From NCBI GenBank assembly GCA_021202835.1, contig JAJQCI010000056.1, positions 1 through 6,331 on the forward strand: a stretch of 6,331 bases of DNA. Direction: 5' to 3'. The position numbers and the translations under genes were made by a program. Each line of letters begins with the position of its first letter. The stretch's first letter is position 1. The notes under the pieces were generated by a model. The model was not told the DNA's origin. It saw only the letters and a list, made by a program, of their open reading frames with translations, and did no database searches. Shown piece after piece: positions 1 to 6,181 of the stretch. Source of the DNA: Clostridiales bacterium. Lineage in GTDB: Bacteria > Bacillota > Clostridia > Lachnospirales > CAG-274.

Positions 1-393
1 AACATATCCCGAGCTTTCAATTTCTCCGGCGGTCAGCTTATAGTCGGCTAAAATAAGCTTTAAAAGAGAGCTTGCCGTCCGGCCCGAATATATATATGTA
101 TCCTTGTTTTTTAAATATCTCAGCTGGTCATAGGCTTTTACTGTTATAATCTGCTCTCTTGTTCGGCTTTTCGTAAATATATAGCCGTAAAACATTTTTG
201 TTCCGTCAACAATAAAGCCCACAGAATCACCCTCATAAAAGCCGAAAACCTTCTCAGACAAATCTCTTGCCACGGAAAATTCAAGGCTTGAAGGGCTTCC
301 GCTTTTATAATAACAAAGCCTGATAACTCCTCCGCAAAGCGCTCCGATATCACAGCTTTCGTTTTTATGAGTAACTATCATCTCTATTTTCAA
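1..393 (-). CDS. XkdQ-like baseplate hub protein, partial (C-terminus beyond left edge)
   Basis: N-terminal 131 codons of a protein of the XkdQ/YqbQ family, the gp27-like hub at the centre of the contractile-tail baseplate. The reading frame is open to the window edge. Visible family features are the beta-rich start, the segment with DG.KMFYGYIF at about residues 63-73, and the strongly conserved AYDQLRYLKNKDTY at 87-100, followed by a helix (TASSLLKLILADY) of the kind seen in this family. I prefer the TTG start at 391-393: it gives MKIEMIV, which fits the usual N-terminus, lies 9 nt after a GGGG, and overlaps the previous stop as TTGA. An ATG at 379-381 is the alternative, with a weaker ribosome site. 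It directly follows the second chaperone gene, where a tape measure and a LysM gene would normally intervene. Family assignment is secure; the exact start is not. Confidence 0.85.
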   Translation of the reverse strand, partial: MKIEMIVTHKNESCDIGALCGGVIRLCYYKSGSPSSLEFSVARDLSEKVFGFYEGDSVGFIVDGTKMFYGYIFTKSRTREQIITVKAYDQLRYLKNKDTYIYSGRTASSLLKLILADYKLTAGEIESSGYV

Positions 394-875
394 AGCCTGC
401 CGCCCCTTTTTCTTATTCTTATCTTTTCATCTATAAAGGCCCCTATACAGGCCTTTTCTTTTCTGTCAAGCCCTGTAAAATCACGTGGCAAAATTCCCAT
501 TTCAAAAGCCGACAAACAGCCGTAAACCGCTTCGGCTTCTCCCCTCAAAAGCATTAGGCTGACCTCTTTTTTTAGCTCGGAAAAGCTTTTGTCAAGACCT
601 CCGGCCTTTATTATTTCTCTGTAAAGCCCGTAGGCCTCCCCGGGCAGAAGCCCGGCTTCTATTTCTTCGTTTTTTAAAAATTTCGGTTCCAAACAGCCTT
701 TTTTTATTACCTCATAAACAAAATCCTTCTCCGAAAAAGCCCTTATGTCTTCAATATCATTTTCATTAAGCCCTTTTATAAAAAGCTTAAGCTCTCCGCC
801 GGTTTCGTTTTTAAGCCTTTTTGATATAAAAACCCTTTTTCCGCTGCTCTCCGAAAGAAATTCCTTAAGCCCCAC
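390..875 (-). CDS. Second tail assembly chaperone: XkdN-like domain plus C-terminal T-like extension
   Basis: A 161-residue protein (from the GTG at 873-875) that appears homologous to the gene just upstream. Shared positions include EFL near the N-terminus, SKR, a GE..LF.IK.L strand and GC.EP.F (residues 60-66 here, 70-76 in the neighbour). It then adds about 50 residues absent from the neighbour. Within these, MGILPRDFTGLDRKEKACIGAFIDEKIRIRK (split: MGILP 116-120, then DRKEKACIGAFIDEKI) resembles the T-domain at the end of frameshifted chaperone products in other phages. Tail assembly chaperones coat the tape measure before the tube polymerises. Start choice: GTG 875 aligns with the neighbour's start and follows GGTGA at 885-881. 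The frame also allows TTG 896, TTG 887 and GTG 884. The gene overlaps the upstream stop by 11 nt in the +1 (equivalently -2) frame, so a frameshift fusion is possible but not needed. Confidence 0.72.
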   Translation of the reverse strand: MGLKEFLSESSGKRVFISKRLKNETGGELKLFIKGLNENDIEDIRAFSEKDFVYEVIKKGCLEPKFLKNEEIEAGLLPGEAYGLYREIIKAGGLDKSFSELKKEVSLMLLRGEAEAVYGCLSAFEMGILPRDFTGLDRKEKACIGAFIDEKIRIRKRGGRL

Positions 876-1242
876 AGTTCTCACCAAGCCCCTCAAACCC
901 CGAAAGCTTCAAAATCTCCCCGGCCAGAAATGAAATTTCCCCGGCCAAAAGAACCTTTCTTAAATATTCCTCAGGAGTTTTAACCCCCAAAAGCTTTATA
1001 CTTTTGGCGTCTTTAAAATTAGGCTCCTTACACCCTGCCGTAACAACAGAACATTTAAACGTGTTTAAATCTCCCTTTCCGTTTACGGCTCTGCTTTTTG
1101 CTCTTTGAAATTCTTCCATAGAAAGAGCCTTTATTTTAAACAAATAAGGCTCACCCTTTTCATTGCATATTCTTTTTGATACGGCAGTTTCTGAATACAC
1201 TGCTTCAACCCTGTTTATATTTAAAAATTCCTGTACATTCAT
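865..1242 (-). CDS. XkdN-like tail assembly chaperone (short, G-like form)
   Basis: A 125-residue protein placed directly after the tube gene, the standard location for the tail assembly chaperone. The sequence fits the XkdN-like family: MNVQEFLN start, a SKR...GEPYLFKIKAL strand, the GCKEPNF motif at 70-76, and a C-terminal helical part (TPEEYLRKVLLAGEISFLAGEI). The ATG follows AAAGGAGA with a good spacing. It ends at TAA 865-867 inside a second reading frame that encodes a longer homologue. By analogy with lambda gpG/gpGT, the short form would be the abundant partner that binds the tape measure protein, yet no tape measure gene is in this window. A hairpin lies just upstream of its ribosome site and may reduce its expression relative to the tube. 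Confidence 0.82.
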   Translation of the reverse strand: MNVQEFLNINRVEAVYSETAVSKRICNEKGEPYLFKIKALSMEEFQRAKSRAVNGKGDLNTFKCSVVTAGCKEPNFKDAKSIKLLGVKTPEEYLRKVLLAGEISFLAGEILKLSGFEGLGENCGA

Positions 1243-1269
1243 ACTGTTCTCCTTTTTATTTCCATTTAA

Positions 1270-1299
1270 GCGCCTGCCGCAAAATATGACGGCAGACGC
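1270..1299 (-). promoter_or_regulatory. Hairpin between tail tube and chaperone genes
   Basis: Inverted repeat with arms 1270-1279 and 1290-1299 around a 10-nt loop. In the minus-strand transcript the ten pairs include one G-U (1296 with 1273); the same position would be a C-A mismatch in a plus-strand transcript, so the fold suits the operon's direction. One G-U and one A-U pair can be added outside it. No U-tract follows, so it is not a classical terminator. It could stabilise the 3' end of the tube mRNA or partly attenuate transcription into the chaperone gene. Confidence 0.55.
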
Positions 1300-1324
1300 C
1301 TCCGCTTTTTATTGCTCTCTCTTA

Positions 1325-1798
1325 TTACTCGCCTTCAACATCGTCAAAGCTTTCCAGAATTTCAACTCCGTCAAATGTAAATTCAACCGTTTCCGAAAGC
1401 TCGGTTGAGTTTGTGTTGAGCTTTCCTATATTTACGGTGTTAATATTGACCCTCTTAAGCCATATTCTCTGAGCACCTATCTCAGAGGAAGGGTCTTCAT
1501 TTTCAATATATAAATCAAAATATGTATCAACCCCCGTGTTTGCATATTCCAGCATCATTTCACGAAAATATGACGTGCAGTAATACATAGTCATTGTTCC
1601 GGCGCCTGACCAGCCCGTTGCCTTTGTTTTTGTTCCCACATAGCCCAAAACCTTAATTTCAGATTTTTTCTTTGTAATTGTGGCTTCGATATCCTTTACA
1701 TAAAACATCTCTTCAACAGACCCGTCAACCTTGGCATATACACAGCCCATTGCTCCGTTGATGGCGTCCCATGCTTTTAACGTCTGAGTGTAAGTCAT
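1325..1798 (-). CDS. Tail tube protein (XkdM-like)
   Basis: A 157-residue protein of the XkdM family, which stacks as rings to form the inner tube of the contractile tail. Family features visible: the N-terminal AWDAINGAMGCVYA, EEMFYVKDIEATI, KVLGYVGTKTKATGWSGAGTMTMYY at about 50-74, FREMMLEYANTGVDTYFDLYIENEDP, and the acidic C-terminus TFDGVEILESFDD. Length matches the usual 140-160 residues. It follows the sheath gene, as in PBSX. The start is fixed by the family N-terminus, because an in-frame stop lies 30 nt upstream. Its ribosome site is poor: the nearest purine run, AGGGG, is 14 nt from the ATG, odd for a gene expected to be highly expressed. A 70-nt gap separates it from the sheath gene. 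Confidence 0.93.
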   Translation of the reverse strand: MTYTQTLKAWDAINGAMGCVYAKVDGSVEEMFYVKDIEATITKKKSEIKVLGYVGTKTKATGWSGAGTMTMYYCTSYFREMMLEYANTGVDTYFDLYIENEDPSSEIGAQRIWLKRVNINTVNIGKLNTNSTELSETVEFTFDGVEILESFDDVEGE

Positions 1799-1868
1799 AT
1801 AAACGGCACAGGCCCCTAATTTAACTTAAGAGCCCCGGCCTTCACCTCTCTTTCTCTTATTTTTAAGC
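1799..1868 (-). promoter_or_regulatory. Sheath-tube leader with a displaced Shine-Dalgarno sequence
   Basis: This 70-nt gap carries a strong ribosome-binding sequence, GAGAGGTGA at 1850-1842, but no usable start codon follows at normal distance. The tube ATG is 43 nt further on. A short pairing, AGGCC (1841-1837) with GGCCT (1814-1810), could bring the two closer, though 5 bp is weak. The only in-frame reading from the GTG at 1846-1844 is 9 codons. Function is uncertain. Confidence 0.3.
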
Positions 1869-3152
1869 TTATTCCACAATACAGGTCATATAAAGCTTCT
1901 CCATAGCCGAGACAGGTTCGACATAGAAATTAACGACTACGTCTCCCTTTTCGTCACCCTTTGAAACCGTTACATCATCAGAATCAAAATTGTCTATTGC
2001 CCTCATGCTCTGAAGCTTATTGCAATATTCAATAACCTCGCTTCTGAAAATATCTCTTCCCAGTGTATCATTTTGAACCTTGCCCAAATAATAGTCATTA
2101 AATGTTTTAGCCACGTCGTTTCCTATAGCATCAAGCACTCTTATAACCTGATTGTTTTGGAAGTCGCTGTTTTTATCTGATGTAACGGATACAAGAGAGT
2201 TTATGTCTTTAAGAACTCTCAGGGTTCCCAAATCATTGTAATATATAAACTCTCCGTTTGATATAGCCGCCTTGAGAGCAGATTTTGTATATCCTACAGA
2301 AAGCTCATATTCTCCGCTGTAAGCCATATTCGTAAGGCTTTCGTTGATTTCAGCTCCTGCAGTCTGACCGGCCGTAAAATAAACAAGCTCAGGAGCTGTT
2401 GTTACATTTATAACGCCTTCATGATCGGCATTATATGAATAGAGAACACAGGTAACCTTATATCCCTCATCATCACGAAGTCTTTTTGTAAAGCTTGAAA
2501 AAAGACCCTTTGTTGTGCTGTCATCTCCGTCATATAAAACGGTGGTAAAGCTTTCGGTTTCTATAAGGCTTAAAAACTGGGAATATGTATTTCCCGTGAA
2601 GGTTTCGTCTTCGCCGCCTGAAAGAGTTATGCCGGAGCTTGCGGAAAGGGTTCCGCTCAAAGACACAAAATCATTTGTTTTAAAATCATCTGTGCCTGCG
2701 GCAGTTTGGCTGTCGGCGAGAATTCCGTCAACATATGTCTTTATAACATAAAGATTCTCGTCGTCTACATCAACGTTTATCGTAACGGTTATGCTGTTTC
2801 CTCTTGTTCCGCTTTTAACCGCCGTTACGGTAAGTCCGCCGGATGTGGCCTCAGCCGCCGTTCCTTCCATACCGTTATAGAGAAGAAGCCGGCTTGCTCC
2901 CGTAAAAATTTCTCTTAAAGGAAGCATCTTGTCATCTGTGTATTCATAACCGAGAACAGAAAGACAGTTTGTCTGAAAATCCTCTGCCGATATGCTTATA
3001 AGTCCGCCGTCTCCCCATCCTGTTGAATAGCAAAAAGCAGCTGTTCCTCTTTCACCTACCGTTCCCAGTGCTCTTGCTTTTGATACAAAATTAATATACG
3101 CCCCGGGCAATACCTTGTTTTCTGTTACAAATGTTCCTCCGCCTGCTGCCAA
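1869..3152 (-). CDS. Contractile tail sheath protein (XkdK-like)
   Basis: A 427-residue sheath protein; subunits surround the tube and contract on infection. The N-terminus (GGGTFVTENKVLPGAYINFVS, residues 4-24, split here as GGGTFV and KVLPGAYINF) is typical of the XkdK family. A variable beta-rich insertion occupies roughly 100-185, with GGLTVTAVKSGTRGNS at its start. The conserved core resumes with AGQTAGAEINESLTNMAYSG at 261-280, and the C-terminal domain runs from about 300 (EFIYYNDLGTLRVLKDINSL) to the end, including LDAIGNDVAKTFNDYYLGKV and FYVEPVSAMEKLYMT. It starts at TTG, one base pattern after the preceding stop (TGATTG), with AAGGAG 9 nt upstream, so it is probably translationally coupled to the small gene before it. 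Length is slightly below the ~460 of PBSX XkdK. No damage is visible. Confidence 0.95.
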   Translation of the reverse strand: MAAGGGTFVTENKVLPGAYINFVSKARALGTVGERGTAAFCYSTGWGDGGLISISAEDFQTNCLSVLGYEYTDDKMLPLREIFTGASRLLLYNGMEGTAAEATSGGLTVTAVKSGTRGNSITVTINVDVDDENLYVIKTYVDGILADSQTAAGTDDFKTNDFVSLSGTLSASSGITLSGGEDETFTGNTYSQFLSLIETESFTTVLYDGDDSTTKGLFSSFTKRLRDDEGYKVTCVLYSYNADHEGVINVTTAPELVYFTAGQTAGAEINESLTNMAYSGEYELSVGYTKSALKAAISNGEFIYYNDLGTLRVLKDINSLVSVTSDKNSDFQNNQVIRVLDAIGNDVAKTFNDYYLGKVQNDTLGRDIFRSEVIEYCNKLQSMRAIDNFDSDDVTVSKGDEKGDVVVNFYVEPVSAMEKLYMTCIVE

Positions 3153-3323
3153 TCAGACCAACTCCTTTGTCAAATAATTTTTTATAAGCTCTTCGGCTTC
3201 TGCCTTGGTATACTCCCTGTCATCTTCCAAAACCGCCGAGAGAATATCCCTTTTTTCCTTAAACATTTTACTTTCACAAAGCGCTTTTTTGTCAAATTTG
3301 TTTTCTTTTTCAGAAGCGTCCAT
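3153..3323 (-). CDS. Small YqzN/YkzM-like phage protein
   Basis: A 56-residue protein with an excellent GGAGG site 8 nt before its ATG, and a stop that abuts the sheath start. It is charged and probably all-helical. The pattern FKEKRDILSAVLEDDREYTKAEAEELIKNYLTKE (shown as MFKEKRDILSAVLEDDREYT, 20-39, then KAEAEELIKNYL) resembles the small YqzN/YkzM-type proteins found near sheath genes in PBSX-like elements. The function is unknown to me; position suggests a role in tail assembly or coupling sheath translation. The longer overlapping frame at 3182-3382 is rejected: this frame has the ribosome site and the family pattern. Confidence 0.75.
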   Translation of the reverse strand: MDASEKENKFDKKALCESKMFKEKRDILSAVLEDDREYTKAEAEELIKNYLTKELV

Positions 3324-3344
3324 AAATAATCCTCCTTTGCCGGG

Positions 3345-3827
3345 CTACAGATAATAATTGTCATACAGCTCTTCCATAACACCGCCCCCTTCAGCGGCTT
3401 CGATTTTCTTCACAAACCTGCCGTACTCGGCTTTCACGAAAAGAATTCCTCCTAAACCCTCAACATTAGAGGGAGTGTTTCCCGATGTAACCTGAGATTT
3501 TCTCTGTGAACTTATGCTCCTTGCGCAGTACTGCCTGTCTCCCGCTTTTATAAATCTTAAAAGCTCATATATTTGGGCCTCTGTCTCGCCTAAGCGGTAA
3601 TTTCTGCCGGACTCACAGCCTTCGGTTCCGCTTTCGGACATATAAAGCTCGGCTCCTATCGTAACGGTTTCCTTAAAAAAACCGCTTAAATAGGGTTCGG
3701 TTTTAACCTCCTCTGCTCTCAGAGTAAAACAGGGCCTTTCAAAATTCATAGGGGTTTCTTCTATATATATAGGATAACCTAAGCATTTAAGGGACGAGGC
3801 CGCCCCTTTTATAAAATCATTTACCAT
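3345..3827 (-). CDS. Phage tail terminator protein (XkdJ/YqbJ-like)
   Basis: A 160-residue protein matching the tail terminator family found before the sheath gene in PBSX-like phages (I believe DUF6838). Such proteins cap the finished tube and help attach it to the head. Visible features: N-terminal helix with IKGAASSLKCLGYPIYIEE, then PCFTLRAEEVKTEPYLSGFF, a strand TVTIGAELYMSES, a helical segment ETEAQIYELLRFIKAGDRQY, and a C-terminal strand VEGLGGILFVKAEYGRFV. The ATG sits 5 nt after GGGGTGA, which itself overlaps the upstream stop, so translation is probably coupled. A gp10-like gene that often lies just before it is missing. Confident on the position and family, less so on the exact biochemical role. 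Confidence 0.75.
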   Translation of the reverse strand: MVNDFIKGAASSLKCLGYPIYIEETPMNFERPCFTLRAEEVKTEPYLSGFFKETVTIGAELYMSESGTEGCESGRNYRLGETEAQIYELLRFIKAGDRQYCARSISSQRKSQVTSGNTPSNVEGLGGILFVKAEYGRFVKKIEAAEGGGVMEELYDNYYL

Positions 3828-3838
3828 ATTTTCACCCC

Positions 3839-4195
3839 TTAATAAACATTTTTAATCTTAAGGTTAATTTCCTGATGGCCCGTGTAAACAGCTGCCGCAC
3901 CGCTTGAAATATATTCTTCCGTTCTGCCGTTTTGTACAACTGCAATTTCCGACCCGTCCTTTACTTCTATGTCAGGGGAACAGAACAGCTTTGCGCTTTG
4001 GCTTTTATAGCCTAAAAAACGGCTTTGCCTGTTTTCGCTTATAAGCTCATAGCTCAGCCTGCAGGGCTTGGCTGAAATATATTCGGTTTTGACTGTTGAA
4101 ACAATGCCTGTTTCATCATCTGTTTCGGTTATAAATTCATATGCCGAAAAGCTTCCCTCATAAAGGCTTGAAGCCTCAGCGCTTATGTTCTTCAT
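3839..4195 (-). CDS. Head completion / head-tail joining protein (YqbH/XkdH position)
   Basis: A 118-residue beta-rich protein whose ATG directly abuts the TAA of the connector gene, with GGGGGAAG before it. The pattern CRLSYELI, KLFCSPDIEVKDGSEIAVVQNG at about 71-92 (the 'SPDIE.K.GS.I.V.QNG' strand pair) and the C-terminal YTGHQEINLKI are what I recall from the small minor capsid or head-closure proteins of clostridial myophages. It would sit below the portal and connector ring, sealing the packaged head and providing the surface for tail attachment. The assignment rests on these patterns and on gene order. Confidence 0.68.
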   Translation of the reverse strand: MKNISAEASSLYEGSFSAYEFITETDDETGIVSTVKTEYISAKPCRLSYELISENRQSRFLGYKSQSAKLFCSPDIEVKDGSEIAVVQNGRTEEYISSGAAAVYTGHQEINLKIKNVY

Positions 4196-4588
4196 TTACA
4201 CTTCCCCCTGCCACTTTATTTTTCTGAAAGCCAAAAGCTCAGCCTTTCTGTCAATTAGACTCGAAATAAGTCTGTCGGCCTTTTCATACAGGCTTAATGA
4301 CTTGTCAGAAGCATATTCAACGGAAACATCTCCTTCTGTAATCTTCCCTACAATATCGGAAATGCCGCTTTCAGATAAATTTCCGTTATACAGCCTGTTT
4401 CTCAAAAAATATCCGCAGACAATATCAATATAAACCGGTTCGGCCGCCGCCGGTATGCTGTTTAGGTTACAGAAGGAAAGAATAAAAGCCTTTGCCCGTT
4501 CTGCTTCCTCAATAAGAAGCGTGTCGTCACTTTCGCTGTCATAGCTGAAGCCTAAGGCCGTAAGTCTTTCAACAATACTGTCATACAT
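4196..4588 (-). CDS. gp6-like head-tail connector protein (YqbG-like)
   Basis: A 130-residue mainly helical protein in the slot after the major capsid gene. It fits the gp6/YqbG-type connector adaptor, which forms a ring under the portal. Conserved features: CNLNSIPAAAEPVYIDIVCGYFL (shown in part: EPVYIDIVCGYFLRNR, about 50-65), the short DIVGKITEGDVSVEYA element, and a C-terminal helix ending LLAFRKIKW, a typical family ending. The ATG is 4 nt after the capsid stop, with AAGGG in the capsid gene's last codons serving as ribosome site, so the two genes are coupled. A second ATG lies 4 nt downstream but out of frame. Confidence 0.8.
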   Translation of the reverse strand: MYDSIVERLTALGFSYDSESDDTLLIEEAERAKAFILSFCNLNSIPAAAEPVYIDIVCGYFLRNRLYNGNLSESGISDIVGKITEGDVSVEYASDKSLSLYEKADRLISSLIDRKAELLAFRKIKWQGEV

Positions 4589-4592
4589 ATAA

Positions 4593-5630
4593 TCAGCCCT
4601 TTGAAATAATTCTGCATATGGGAATCGCTCTGTGGTTTATGTATGTTTTGTTTTCCATACCGTCATTTGCAATTTCCCAGTTTGCTCCGTCTGAAAGCTC
4701 TTCGTTTGTAGGCGAAAGGCTTGCCTGGTTTGCCTTAATGTAGCTTATACCGTAGGGGGCAAAGCACTTTCTCTGTCTCGCTATAAAGGTTTCCTGTCCT
4801 CCGTTTGTAAAGGGATCTCTGTAAATTTCATAAGGCACATTAACACCTACATCTGCATAGTCAAAAGCGCCTTTTCCCAAAACATATGTTGTGTAAATAC
4901 TTCCGCCGGAGCTTTCTTCAACCGGCATAGAATCATCTACAAGAACGGTTCTGCCGTTCCATGTACCTATGTTCATACTTCTCTGAATACCGTTTTTGTC
5001 GGTATATTTAAGATATTCAAGCAAATTTATATTTTCAAGATTTGTTGCCACTGCCGAATGCATTATGCAAATTGAATATCTGCCCTTGTTGTCGCCGCTT
5101 GCCTTTTGAACGGCAGTGTTCAAGGTTGTTACTCCGCAAAGACCGTCATCGATTTCGGAAATATCCAGAGTGTGAGCCTCTGAAAAGCTTAAGCCTTCAT
5201 CATCTGTCATATTGAAAATTCCGCCGAGAACAGCCAAAAGAGTATCTTGATCGACACTGTCAAAATATTCTGCCACCTGTCCGGCAACGTTATCCATAAA
5301 ACCGGCTCCGCCTGTTATATCTTCGGCAAAATCCTGTTCAAGCCATGCTTTGGCTCTGCCTATAACCACAACACCTCTTTCGTAGGTCTTAGTTGTGTCG
5401 GCGGTAATACTTGTGCCTCCGTCATAGTTTAAGGCCTCGCCGTCCAAAAGGCCGTACATAGGAAGAACCGCATATGCCGTACCTGTCTGCGAAGCAAAAA
5501 CCCTTTTGATCTCACTGTTGACGCTTAACGCCCTGCTCTTTATAAGCTCGTTTTTGCTTACCTGGGGAATTGTATTTATATATGCCCCGAAGGCCTGGGG
5601 ATTAAAGCTTGTAACATTGAATTTACTCAT
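4593..5630 (-). CDS. Major capsid protein (HK97-fold, XkdG/YqbE-like)
   Basis: A 345-residue protein following a Gp20-type scaffold gene, the normal place for the HK97-fold major capsid protein. Consistent elements are an N-arm (NPQAFGAYINTIPQVSKNEL), the region with TYERGVVVIGRAKAWLEQDFAEDI, a long spine-helix candidate MDNVAGQVAEYFDSVDQDTL followed by LAVLGGIFNM, and a C-terminal part with GTWNGRTVLVDDSMP and YTTYVLGKGAFDYADVGV. No N-terminal protease or delta domain is present, as expected when a separate scaffold gene exists. The ATG follows AAAGGA with short spacing, 14 nt after the scaffold stop. Near-full family length; no damage visible. Confidence 0.9.
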   Translation of the reverse strand: MSKFNVTSFNPQAFGAYINTIPQVSKNELIKSRALSVNSEIKRVFASQTGTAYAVLPMYGLLDGEALNYDGGTSITADTTKTYERGVVVIGRAKAWLEQDFAEDITGGAGFMDNVAGQVAEYFDSVDQDTLLAVLGGIFNMTDDEGLSFSEAHTLDISEIDDGLCGVTTLNTAVQKASGDNKGRYSICIMHSAVATNLENINLLEYLKYTDKNGIQRSMNIGTWNGRTVLVDDSMPVEESSGGSIYTTYVLGKGAFDYADVGVNVPYEIYRDPFTNGGQETFIARQRKCFAPYGISYIKANQASLSPTNEELSDGANWEIANDGMENKTYINHRAIPICRIISKG

Positions 5631-5644
5631 ATTTTATCCTTTTT

Positions 5645-6079
5645 TCAATTCTTTTTCTTAAAATATTCGTCCCAGTCATCATAATTAAAATCCTTGAAAT
5701 CCTTTTTTGCAGGCTTTCCGGAAGAAAAAGAAGGCTTAACGCCCTTAAGGCCCTGTTTTCTTGAAAATAAAAAGGCTGTGTCCTCCCCTTCCGCCAGCGC
5801 CTTAATCTGCTCTTCAAGGCCCGTAACCTTATTGCCCTGAATTTCGAGGGATTCAAAGTCTATAAGAGCTCTGACTGCCCTTACGTTTCTTGCGCCTGCT
5901 TTTCTGAGCTCATCGTCGATAATACTCTGTGCTTCCAGCTCCTTAATTTTTTCCTTATATTCCGTGATTTCCTGTTTGAGCCTTGACATTTCTCCGCTGT
6001 CACCGCTTTCCGAAGTAATTTCCATAACCTGTGTAATCTGCTCCGGAGTAAGCCCGATTTCCGCCAGTTTTTCTTTCAT
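5645..6079 (-). CDS. Gp20-type capsid scaffolding protein
   Basis: A 144-residue protein of the phage Gp20/minor structural family, which acts as internal scaffold during procapsid assembly. Features: an N-terminal LAEIGLTPEQITQVMEI segment, a predicted coiled coil at about 30-60 rich in E, K and L (MSRLKQEITEYKEKIKELEA), then the characteristic LRKAGARNVRAVRALIDFESL followed by GLEEQIKALAEGEDTAFLF (58-105). The tail is basic and aromatic (KKDFKDFNYDDWDEYFKKKN, 125-144), typical of a capsid-binding end. Its ATG lies 9 nt after a strong GGAGG. It is the first gene of the visible operon; the portal and terminase genes expected upstream are not in the window. Confidence 0.88.
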   Translation of the reverse strand: MKEKLAEIGLTPEQITQVMEITSESGDSGEMSRLKQEITEYKEKIKELEAQSIIDDELRKAGARNVRAVRALIDFESLEIQGNKVTGLEEQIKALAEGEDTAFLFSRKQGLKGVKPSFSSGKPAKKDFKDFNYDDWDEYFKKKN

Positions 6080-6113
6080 AAAGCCTTTCCTCCATTCATA
6101 ATCAATATTTTAA

Positions 6114-6147
6114 ACGGTTCTTTAACGTCTGCCGTTCGAAAGACCGT
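6114..6147. repeat. Imperfect inverted repeat forming a 13-bp hairpin
   Basis: Located 35 nt before the scaffold start codon. Read on the plus strand it pairs ACGGT (6114-6118) with ACCGT (6143-6147), CTTT (6120-6123) with AAAG (6139-6142), and AACG (6124-6127) with CGTT (6133-6136), around a 5-nt loop. There is a 1-nt bulge at 6119 and a 2-nt bulge at 6137-6138. No T-run follows on either strand, so it is not an obvious terminator. It probably forms one half of an intergenic repeat element with the palindrome at 6182-6220. Confidence 0.5.
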
Positions 6148-6181
6148 GAACTAACACCCCCTTTTTTACGCTTGCGCTTGC

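Noticed and set aside
144..353. 69-codon minus-strand open frame
   Set aside because: It lies in another frame inside the XkdQ-like gene, which has clear family motifs; this frame has no family pattern.
2515..2918. Plus-strand open frames opposite the sheath gene
   Set aside because: Antisense shadows with no ribosome sites, family patterns or partner genes; similar plus-strand frames at 745-933, 1163-1408, 4185-4433 and 5247-5432 were dropped for the same reason.
3182..3382. 66-codon minus-strand open frame rich in K and R
   Set aside because: It overlaps the tail terminator end and the small YqzN/YkzM-like gene; the latter's frame has the GGAGG site and fits a known family.
5623..5856. 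77-codon basic minus-strand open frame
   Set aside because: Arginine-rich shadow of the scaffold gene in an alternate frame, without a ribosome site.
6131..6147. GTTCGAA resembling a tRNA T-loop, as a possible tRNA or attachment-site remnant
   Set aside because: No T-stem of normal length, anticodon arm or acceptor stem can be drawn around it; the bases are better explained by the 13-bp hairpin.
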